NCBI GenBank assembly: GCA_964525395.1
Contig: CAZGGU010000010.1
Location: forward strand, 1 to 27,879
Reading direction: 5' to 3'
Source: 2-01-FULL-39-10-A sp964525395
GTDB lineage: Bacteria > Patescibacteriota > Microgenomatia > Levybacterales > UBA12049
DNA length: 27,879 nt
Part shown: positions 17,858 to 23,199 of the stretch, in pieces
How positions within the stretch are numbered: the stretch's first letter is position 1
How the letters are laid out: each line of letters begins with the position of its first letter
The notes under the pieces: model-generated
What the model was told of the DNA's origin: nothing
The model's input: only the letters and a program-made list of their open reading frames with translations
Databases searched by the model: none
Position numbers and translations under genes: made by a program

Positions 17858-17873
17858 GTGTAATTAGTTACAC
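17858..17873. promoter_or_regulatory. Operator-like inverted repeat at target promoter
   Basis: GTGTAA-TTAG-TTACAC, a perfect 6-bp inverted repeat overlapping the -10/+1 region of the target gene promoter. It contains the 10-mer TTGTGTAATT (17856-17865), which also occurs in the large inverted repeat upstream of vapB (18672-18681). Confidence 0.45.
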
Positions 17874-17900
17874 TATACAATTTTTGAAAAAATAGTGCAA
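17872..17900 (-). promoter_or_regulatory. Promoter of DGR target gene
   Basis: Minus-strand TTGCAC (17900-17895), 17-nt spacer, TATAGT (17877-17872). The start would be near 17865, about 35 nt before ATG 17830. No Shine-Dalgarno is visible in the leader. It would let the target/ABC/regulator operon be expressed separately from the toxin-antitoxin pair upstream. Confidence 0.6.
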
Positions 17901-17943
17901 TATATGTCCTGAAGAAGTCTACGCACAATACCCATCATGAAGA

Positions 17944-18363
17944 TTAATACTCTTTAAGTGAAATTACCCTGACATTCGTGGCTTTCCCTTGATGTTTAAT
18001 ATTTTCGGTAATTACCGCGGATTCATAGTACTTTGCTACAGCCAAAAAAGCCGCATCGTAATAGGTAATACCTAAAGAAGATGCCAACTCAAAAGAATCT
18101 ATTGATAATTCCTCTGATTCTGAAACAAAATGGATCGGAAGTGTATAAAATTGGGTTAATACTATACCAGCATCATCAGGAGAGAGCTTTTTACTAAAAA
18201 GCAAAACATTTCCCACCTCATACTTCACAAGTTCTGGAGCCAATAACTCCACATCGCCATCTAACGCATCATCCAATAATCTGTTTGCTTGTTCTATATT
18301 ATCTTCTTTATCGGTACTCAGCCACTTAATAATGACCGAGGTATCAACGACATATTGTTGCAT
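17944..18363 (-). CDS. vapC: PIN-domain toxin (VapC-like)
   Basis: 139 residues, the normal size for VapC. Acidic active-site residues are recognisable: Asp7 in YVVDTSVIIKW, Glu49 in KYEVGNVLL, and Asp103 in ITYYDAAFLAVA. The last acidic position falls in VITENIK, where Glu replaces the more usual Asp. PIN toxins are Mg-dependent ribonucleases that cut tRNA, rRNA or mRNA and are neutralised by the cognate antitoxin. The ATG is 4 nt after the stop of the AbrB-like antitoxin gene, the standard antitoxin-toxin order. Its likely role here is stabilisation of the element or locus, which is inference. Confidence 0.92.
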   Translation of the reverse strand: MQQYVVDTSVIIKWLSTDKEDNIEQANRLLDDALDGDVELLAPELVKYEVGNVLLFSKKLSPDDAGIVLTQFYTLPIHFVSESEELSIDSFELASSLGITYYDAAFLAVAKYYESAVITENIKHQGKATNVRVISLKEY

Positions 18364-18367
18364 AGCA

Positions 18368-18628
18368 TTAATGATGTTGCCTATCCTGAACTAAAAACTC
18401 TACAGCCGAAGTCACCGATCCTCGACCTTTAATTGATCGGGCATTTTTTACATTTTTCCAGATTTGATCCTTATCGATAATTTTTGTGTGAGGTTTAATA
18501 ATGATCTCATCGGGTTTAACGATGGATATGGTAACTGCGGACATAGGAGTAACCCAGCTAACGAGCTTTCTTATTGAATCGGGAATGGTGAGTTGTCCCC
18601 TGTCACGAATAATGATTACATTTTTCAT
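18368..18628 (-). CDS. vapB: AbrB/MazE-type antitoxin (VapB-like)
   Basis: 86 residues. The N-terminal swapped-hairpin DNA-binding domain is recognisable (IIRDRGQLTIPDSIRKLVSW, then DEIIIKP). The C-terminal part (about residues 50-86) is polar and would wrap the toxin. Such antitoxins repress their own promoter together with the toxin. Directly upstream lie two tandem TATTATCA copies and the short inverted repeat TCAGA-AAA-TCTGA, which are likely binding sites. Confidence 0.88.
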   Translation of the reverse strand: MKNVIIIRDRGQLTIPDSIRKLVSWVTPMSAVTISIVKPDEIIIKPHTKIIDKDQIWKNVKNARSIKGRGSVTSAVEFLVQDRQHH

Positions 18629-18653
18629 ATTATCATATTATCAGAAAATCTGA
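18628..18653. promoter_or_regulatory. Probable vapBC operator
   Basis: Two tandem copies of TATTATCA (18628-18635 and 18636-18643), the second overlapping the inverted repeat TCAGA-AAA-TCTGA (18641-18653), immediately upstream of the antitoxin ATG. A TTGCAA lies at 18657-18662, but no -10 with standard spacing is convincing. Confidence 0.4.
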
Positions 18654-18671
18654 AAATTGCAACTTGAAACC

Positions 18672-18708
18672 TTGTGTAATTTTGCATTCTGATTGCAAAA
18701 TTACACAA
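18672..18708. repeat. 15-bp perfect inverted repeat between RT and vapB
   Basis: TTGTGTAATTTTGCA, a 7-nt loop (TTCTGAT), then its exact complement. It lacks a T-run on either side, so it is more likely a protein-binding site or an RNA structure than a terminator. It lies upstream of the vapBC pair. Confidence 0.7.
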
Positions 18709-18728
18709 ATGATGAACTCGTAAGTTGG

Positions 18729-18749
18729 AAAAACCTTGAACAGGTTTTT
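18729..18749 (-). terminator. Weak terminator-like hairpin after the RT gene
   Basis: AAAAACCT-TGAAC-AGGTTTTT lies directly past the RT stop codon. On the minus strand the stem ends in a T5 run. The stem has only three or so strong pairs, so termination would be inefficient. Confidence 0.4.
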
Positions 18750-20076
18750 AACAAATAACTTTTCCTTCCACAATCATCTTCTCTCGCATCTCAGCAGACA
18801 TCTGAGAATGTTCGATAATAATCACCTTTTTTCCCAACAAATATTGAAGCTCTGTTACAAAATTAAGTATATCGAGCGGATCAGTATCCGTAGACATTTT
18901 CACAACCAAAGGCACCGTAACCCGGTTGATATCCGACTTATCCGGCACATACACTGCTTTTTGAATATAATATTTTTCAAATATCGAACGTATCCGTTCT
19001 TTTTTCAACAGATTTCTATTATCAGACGGACAGATAGACTGTTTCAAATTCCATGTCTGCGCGTGCTTCATATGCCCGATAAATGACTCCCGCATGAGCT
19101 GTAGTTTTTCTTTTGTAATAAATCCAGCTTCTGCCAACTTTTTCCGTTTTGCAAGTCTTCTCTGGAATCTTTGTATCGTCTTGCTTCTTACCAGAATGTG
19201 GTCATAAAATATCCGGTAGCCAACAAATACAACGCCGTGTGAAACATTTTGAATACTGACTTTTTTAGGATGAAAATTCAAATGGAGCCGTTCCCGAAGA
19301 AAAGTTCTAATAGAATCCCGTACTGCTTTTAAATGCTGTTTATCCGGGTGAATGATGAGAAAGTCATCCATATACCGAGCGTACCAGCGCACTTTGAGCG
19401 TATGTTTCACATACTGATCCAGTTCATTGAGGTATATGTTGGCAAACAACTGGCTTGTCAGGTTGCCTATTGGTATTCCGCGCCGATCTTGCACCGACAC
19501 AACCTGTTGTGGCAGTATATGGATCGCCCCATTGGTTTTATATACCTTGTGGCTTGTTATGATGGTTTCCGTAAGGTGAAAAAGATACGGATCAGTAATT
19601 TTTTTCCTCAGGATAGAAAGCAGAATATCCCATGAAATACTGGCAAAATATTTTTCAATATCACACTTCAAAAAATACAAAGGTGTATCCTTTCCATATG
19701 TACATCGTGCCGCCATCAAAAATCGCTTTACGCGGGTCAATCCATAATGAGTGCCTTTCCCTTTCCGGCAAGCATACGAATCATGAATAAACTGTTTATC
19801 AAGCATGGGCTCGATGATGTTAACCAATGCCCGATGCACAATGCGGTCGCGAAAATGCGGTGCTGCAATATGACGTTTTTTGGGATCGGTGACAATAAAA
19901 TACTTATACGGAAACGGTTTGTACATATTATTTTTGAGCATATGCTGAAGATCTGCAACGTTTCGCTCCAGCCAAAAATCGTAAAGCAGTGTCGCAGGTT
20001 TGGTGCGTTTACCCAGACGGACCCGCCGATATGCTTCAAGTAAATGTTCAGATGTATATATGTGTTGTTGTTCCAT
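18748..20076 (-). CDS. DGR reverse transcriptase
   Basis: 442 residues from ATG 20076 (MEQQHIYTSEHLLEAYRRVR), the usual DGR-RT N terminus. The frame stays open 45 codons further upstream, but that part runs through GC hairpins and reads as non-coding. The catalytic motif is YMDD in RWYARYMDDFLII. The DGR-specific variant IGNLTSQ, in place of the QGxxxSP of other RTs, is present in GIPIGNLTSQLFANIYLNELD. RDRIVHRALVNIIEP and SYACRKGKGTHYGL are further typical blocks. The enzyme copies the TR RNA with errors at adenines, and the cDNA replaces the VR of the target gene. A C-terminal stretch of about 80 residues (KYYIQKAVYVPDKSDINRVT to the end) lies past the thumb and was not recognised. Confidence 0.97.
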   Translation of the reverse strand: MEQQHIYTSEHLLEAYRRVRLGKRTKPATLLYDFWLERNVADLQHMLKNNMYKPFPYKYFIVTDPKKRHIAAPHFRDRIVHRALVNIIEPMLDKQFIHDSYACRKGKGTHYGLTRVKRFLMAARCTYGKDTPLYFLKCDIEKYFASISWDILLSILRKKITDPYLFHLTETIITSHKVYKTNGAIHILPQQVVSVQDRRGIPIGNLTSQLFANIYLNELDQYVKHTLKVRWYARYMDDFLIIHPDKQHLKAVRDSIRTFLRERLHLNFHPKKVSIQNVSHGVVFVGYRIFYDHILVRSKTIQRFQRRLAKRKKLAEAGFITKEKLQLMRESFIGHMKHAQTWNLKQSICPSDNRNLLKKERIRSIFEKYYIQKAVYVPDKSDINRVTVPLVVKMSTDTDPLDILNFVTELQYLLGKKVIIIEHSQMSAEMREKMIVEGKVIC

Positions 20077-20226
20077 AGGGTACCCATGTACCCTGCCCCG
20101 ATTGCTCGGGACAGGAATCGGGGCGTTATGTTTTTCCGTTAAATCCGGAAAGGAAATGGATATTGTGATCTTTGAATCCCGAATATATGTCCGTAAACAT
20201 ATACTTCTCATTCTGGCGTTACTTGT
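20077..20226 (-). ncRNA. TR-RT spacer of the DGR RNA with two hairpins
   Basis: 150 nt between the TR and the RT start, close to the spacer length that forms part of the active RNA in the Bordetella phage DGR. Two adjacent hairpins are visible near the RT start: GGGTAC-CCAT-GTACCC (20078-20093) and CCCCGATT-N12-AATCGGGG (20096-20123). They could organise the RNA for priming or cover the RT ribosome-binding site, since no Shine-Dalgarno is seen. The ncRNA role is inferred from the layout. Confidence 0.5.
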
Positions 20227-20346
20227 GATCTCTGGCGCAACGAAAGCCGATGTTGTTGTTCCGATTGCTAGGTGTATTGTTCAAATTGAGCGTAAAGGCC
20301 CCGGCGTTGGATGTGTTATTCCAATTGGCACCGCGGAGGAAACCGT
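20227..20346 (-). repeat. DGR template repeat (TR)
   Basis: 120 bp, minus-strand sense, located 41 nt after the avd stop and 150 nt before the RT ATG. It is read in the target frame as GFLRGANWNN, then TSNAGAFTLNLNN, then TPSNRNNNIGFRCAR. Eleven AAY (Asn) codons give maximum amino-acid diversity when adenines are randomised, which is the hallmark of a DGR template. It is non-coding here: it lies between genes and has no start codon of its own. Confidence 0.97.
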
Positions 20347-20387
20347 GCAATTATCTATCCACTCCCACTTGTTATCGTAGCAAATAG

Positions 20388-20726
20388 CTATATTTTCATC
20401 CACCCCTGTAACATCCGGCCGATTTCGTTGAGCTTGTCAACCGTATGAATGTATTGTTTGACGCTAATAAACCGCAAATCTTTCATTAACCGGATATGAA
20501 TGCGGAGTATATCCAGTTCATCAGAGATTGCGAATTGCAAAATTTTTCTTTGTTCAGTAGTTCGTTGTTTATTGGCCTTGATAATATACTGCAAGATTCG
20601 CAGACTCGACTCTTCCGTATACCGGCCGATAGTCAGCCGATGAGCTTTAGGGATACGGTTAAGATGTGGATATATCCAGACTGTAAAATCATATGTTTTC
20701 TGAAAAATGAGTAATTTGTCGGGCAT
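20388..20726 (-). CDS. avd: DGR accessory variability determinant (Avd), four-helix bundle
   Basis: 112 residues, nearly all helical. It has the recognisable Avd pattern: IFQKTYDFTVWIYPHLNRIPKAHR at the start, a middle helix with ILQYIIKANK, then LRIHIRLMKDLRFISVKQY and the end NEIGRMLQGWMK. Avd forms a basic pentameric barrel of four-helix bundles that binds the RT and the DGR RNA and is needed for cDNA synthesis. It is the first gene of the avd-TR-RT unit; the TR starts 41 nt after its stop. No Shine-Dalgarno is obvious. Confidence 0.93.
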   Translation of the reverse strand: MPDKLLIFQKTYDFTVWIYPHLNRIPKAHRLTIGRYTEESSLRILQYIIKANKQRTTEQRKILQFAISDELDILRIHIRLMKDLRFISVKQYIHTVDKLNEIGRMLQGWMKI

Positions 20727-21138
20727 ATCATAATTTATAATATAAAAACTAAAAAATGTATGTGTATGTAAGCATCCTTAAGCGCTTTGTCCTATCCTGC
20801 TTCCTCATTATATGGGGTTCAACGCATCTATCAAATGGTGGGTTTTTAGCCTGTAGAAACATACTCTTATTGTATTTTTATTATAGATTCCCGCAATTGC
20901 GGGAAGTCGTATCTTTCTACACGCATAAAAATCCTTTTTTGTTCCGACACTCATCACAAAAAACATTTGACAGATTGGGATGACTTTAACCGCGTTTGAA
21001 CTCATCCGATCTTCTGCTACATGTTACTTCTTCGAACCTGTAACGATGCATTTCACCCCATGCCCCTTTCATACGGATAGGACAGACACGTTCTATTCGG
21101 ATTATTAATTATTTAATCCAGAATGGAGGTGAAAATAT
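20727..21138. other. Divergent intergenic region between avd and DUF2958 gene
   Basis: About 410 nt with no credible coding sequence; the short frames in it lack family patterns and ribosome-binding sites. It holds the start regions of the divergent avd and DUF2958 genes, the 18-bp palindrome at 20888-20905, a minus-strand TATAAT (20885-20880), and a TTGACA at 20967-20972 (plus) without a matching -10. An oriT or small RNA cannot be excluded. Confidence 0.6.
20888..20905. promoter_or_regulatory. 18-bp perfect palindrome upstream of avd
   Basis: TTCCCGCAATTGCGGGAA is a perfect palindrome. It lies 2 nt upstream (minus sense) of TATAAT (20885-20880), where the spacer of an avd promoter would be. 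No good -35 is visible, so an activator or repressor site is possible. It has no T-run to act as a terminator. Confidence 0.45.
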
Positions 21139-21432
21139 ATGAAACTGTTGACCGCAGAGATTTTAAAGAAACTTCCAAAGCTTTACACATGTGAAGATGA
21201 GAAAGATCCAATGATTCAGTGCAAGTTTTTTACACCCGATTCAAACTGGACGTGGTACGCGATTGAGTTTGATGGGAAAGATACATTTTTTGGGTTAGTC
21301 GATTGGTTTGACCGGGAGCTTGGGTATTTCAGTTTAACGGAGCTTATGAGTATTCGAGGATCATTACGACTTCCAGTTGAGCGAGATATCTATTTTAAGC
21401 CGTGTAGGTTATCTGAATTACCTAATTATTAG
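21139..21432 (+). CDS. DUF2958-like protein
   Basis: 97 residues. The pattern KLYTCEDEKDPMIQCKFFTP, then WTWYAIEFDGKDTFFGLVDW, then ELGYFSLTEL matches DUF2958 proteins, which are common on plasmids and conjugative elements and have no known function. The start is supported by a strong ribosome-binding site, GGAGGT at 21125-21130 with 8 nt spacing. It is followed by an intrinsic terminator, so it forms its own transcription unit. Confidence 0.85.
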   Translation: MKLLTAEILKKLPKLYTCEDEKDPMIQCKFFTPDSNWTWYAIEFDGKDTFFGLVDWFDRELGYFSLTELMSIRGSLRLPVERDIYFKPCRLSELPNY

Positions 21433-21455
21433 TGTAGTGTTTACGAATTTATCAA

Positions 21456-21487
21456 GGGGGCTGTCTGTAAGACGGCTCCCTTTTTTT
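21456..21487 (+). terminator. Intrinsic terminator after DUF2958 gene
   Basis: An 11-bp stem with two G-U pairs (GGGGGCTGTCT / AGACGGCTCCC), a 3-nt loop and a run of seven T. Confidence 0.88.
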
Positions 21488-21510
21488 ATTAGTTTAATTC
21501 ATTCGATTCT

Positions 21511-21927
21511 ATGCTTATCAAAATTCAAGATTCCAAAAAAACAGTTTCAGCGCCTCTCGATATCCATAAGATTTTAAAAGACTACTTTGCAACTATTGAC
21601 GAAGTAGATTGCGATAAAGAACATTTTTTCTGTTTCCTATTAGATACACGCAATAGAGTAAAAATTGCCGATCTGGTGAGTGTCGGGATACTTAATGCCT
21701 CACTTGCTCATCCACGGGAAGTGTATACAAGAGCCGTTAAATACCGATGTGGCTCGGTTGTTGTGGCTCATAATCACCCGTCAGGAAATCCTGAACCGTC
21801 TGATTCGGATATTGAGATTACTAAGAAGTTAGTGGAAGCCGGAAAGATTATTGGGATTGAGCTTATAGATCACATCATCTATACAGCAGAATCATTATAC
21901 AGTTTCAGAGAACATAGACTCATATAA
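21511..21927 (+). CDS. RadC-like JAB/MPN domain protein
   Basis: 138 residues covering the RadC C-terminal domain only, without the N-terminal helix-hairpin-helix of full RadC. The JAMM metal motif is intact: HNHPSGNPEPSDSD near residues 90-103, with an upstream Glu in LAHPREVYTRAV. Short RadC-like proteins are common on mobile elements. The old assignment to DNA repair is not well supported, and the true substrate is unknown. It starts 23 nt after the terminator of the preceding gene without an obvious Shine-Dalgarno, and it is probably read together with the next small gene. Confidence 0.93.
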   Translation: MLIKIQDSKKTVSAPLDIHKILKDYFATIDEVDCDKEHFFCFLLDTRNRVKIADLVSVGILNASLAHPREVYTRAVKYRCGSVVVAHNHPSGNPEPSDSDIEITKKLVEAGKIIGIELIDHIIYTAESLYSFREHRLI

Positions 21928-21949
21928 ATTACAAATATTTATCAAATAT

Positions 21950-22240
21950 ATGAATACTAAATTAACCAATACGCAAGTTATGCTGAATAATTATCACTCT
22001 CGAATAGAGGAGATACGAGAACAGGAGAATGTTGACTGTTTATGTATCTCAGAGCAAATAGAAATTGATATCGAACTGTCAACCGGAGGGCCAGCTGATG
22101 GGTTTAAACTCTATCTTGATAAACAGACGCGACAACCAGTATCCGGTTGCTATTATTACGCGGATTGGGGTTGGTATGAGGAAGAGTCGTTAAGACCAGA
22201 TGAGCTTGATATGGTTGCCGCATCTTTTGGATTTCTATGA
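21950..22240 (+). CDS. Small hypothetical acidic protein
   Basis: 96 residues, acidic, no membrane segment and no recognised family. The N-terminal third is helical (NTQVMLNNYHSRIEEIREQE). The rest suggests beta strands, with an aromatic cluster CYYYADWGWYEEESL near residues 67-81 and a well-defined Asp/Glu-rich end. The aromatic pattern is reminiscent of small plasmid-borne proteins. It lies 22 nt after the RadC-like gene in the same direction and is followed at once by a strong terminator, so the two form an operon. Confidence 0.75.
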   Translation: MNTKLTNTQVMLNNYHSRIEEIREQENVDCLCISEQIEIDIELSTGGPADGFKLYLDKQTRQPVSGCYYYADWGWYEEESLRPDELDMVAASFGFL

Positions 22241-22245
22241 ATGAC

Positions 22246-22288
22246 AAACCGCAGATCAGGTTCTTCGGAGCTTGGTCTGCGGTTTTTT
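22246..22288 (+). terminator. Intrinsic terminator of RadC operon
   Basis: AAACCGCAGA and TCTGCGGTTT form a 10-bp stem with a 20-nt loop, followed by TTTTTT overlapping the stem end. It lies between convergent genes, and on the minus strand the T tract is poor, so it mainly acts on the plus strand. Confidence 0.88.
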
Positions 22289-22291
22289 AGT

Positions 22292-23050
22292 CTAATCATC
22301 ATTTTTTACTTTTTTCCAAATATTCCCTTCAATACCATTTTCTTTTAGCAATTGTAGTGTTGTAACTCGTATTGGTAGTGTTTCAATATCGTCTTCGTTC
22401 AATATTTTTTTTACATACCAGCAAATATACTTCTCTAATTTCTCATTTGGACAAATGAAAAGTAGCTTTGGCGGATCTTCTTTTTTCAACCATTCTGGTG
22501 ATGTAAAAAACGTTAAGTAATTTTTAATACGAGGCTGAATGGCATATCGTTTTGGCATATTTTCTTTAAATAATTCTCCAATAATATATTGATTTTCACC
22601 TTGTTTTTTATAGGCAAAGTCAGGAAGAATATCACGGATTAAGCCATTCGGGGTAAAATCAGAGTGAGTATAAAAGGTAAATGAGTCTTTATATTTTTTT
22701 AATAGTTGAATGTAAATATCAGCAATGAGAAGACAGCGATTAATAAATGGCTCTTTTTTATCACGTTCCCTATAGAGTCTTATAATATATTCTCTTTTGC
22801 ATACTTCTTGGGTTTTAAAATGTCGTATTCCGTTTATTGCTATGTAATAGACATACGGTGTAGTATTTACTGTTTCTGTGGTATTAATTATTCGATTGAT
22901 GTATTGTTTGTCATGTAAATCTTTAAGCCAGGTGTTTACGTTTTTTAAGTCAGTGTTTTTGAGGAGTGTTTGTATTTGAATTCTATTGAGGAATCTGAAT
23001 TTATAGATGAATAGTAGTATTTTTTGTTGGGTTGGTGTAATGTGTAGCAT
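22292..23050 (-). CDS. Replication-relaxation-like protein (Replic_Relax, MobC-like)
   Basis: 252 residues. The N-terminal ~75 residues form a winged helix (TPTQQKILLFIYKFRFLNRIQ, then LKDLHDKQYINRI). Next come YVYYIAINGIRHF and a central HSDFTPNGLIRDILPDFAY segment, matching the Replic_Relax family seen beside TraG/VirD4 genes on conjugative elements. Family members are thought to bind origin or transfer DNA, or to help relaxases. No relaxase is visible in this window, so this is the only DNA-processing candidate besides the recombinases. The start has a strong ribosome-binding site (GGAGGGG, 23063-23057, 6 nt spacing), preceded by a hairpin that could mask it. It ends convergently against the RadC operon. 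Confidence 0.75.
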   Translation of the reverse strand: MLHITPTQQKILLFIYKFRFLNRIQIQTLLKNTDLKNVNTWLKDLHDKQYINRIINTTETVNTTPYVYYIAINGIRHFKTQEVCKREYIIRLYRERDKKEPFINRCLLIADIYIQLLKKYKDSFTFYTHSDFTPNGLIRDILPDFAYKKQGENQYIIGELFKENMPKRYAIQPRIKNYLTFFTSPEWLKKEDPPKLLFICPNEKLEKYICWYVKKILNEDDIETLPIRVTTLQLLKENGIEGNIWKKVKNDD

Positions 23051-23056
23051 ATATTT

Positions 23057-23082
23057 CCCCTCCTATCCTCCCTTAGGGAGGA
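23057..23082 (-). promoter_or_regulatory. Leader hairpin next to Shine-Dalgarno of Replic_Relax gene
   Basis: On the minus strand, TCCTCCC-TAA-GGGAGGA (23082-23066) is followed within 2 nt by the Shine-Dalgarno GGAGGGG (23063-23057). The TCCTCCC arm can pair either with its own partner or with the Shine-Dalgarno. Confidence 0.45.
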
Positions 23083-23160
23083 ACTGTTGTTTCTCCTTTA
23101 TATTTATATATAAAGATGATGCGGTTAAATTTATTTAAATTATTAAAACAGTCTATATTA

Positions 23161-23199
23161 AATCGCTACCACCATAGCTGCTATGGTGATGAATCGCTA
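23161..23199. repeat. Hairpin flanked by 8-bp direct repeats at the VirD4 stop
   Basis: CACCATAG-CTG-CTATGGTG (23170-23188) lies between two copies of AATCGCTA (23161-23168 and 23192-23199). The second copy includes the VirD4 stop codon. There is no T-run downstream on the minus strand. Confidence 0.6.

Noticed and set aside
20077..20211. A 45-codon N-terminal extension of the RT in the same frame
   Set aside because: It reads through two GC-rich hairpins, has no RT-like pattern, and ATG 20076 gives the usual DGR-RT N terminus.
20227..20384. Open frame across the TR reading CYDNKWEWIDNC then TVSSAV
   Set aside because: It is not the frame in which the AAY codons fall and has no start codon. 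The similarity to lectin sequence is probably chance or an old remnant.
20756..21005. Short frames of 65-75 codons on both strands in the avd upstream region
   Set aside because: Overlapping opposite frames with Cys/Phe/Leu-rich low-quality sequence, no ribosome-binding site, and crossing the 18-bp palindrome.
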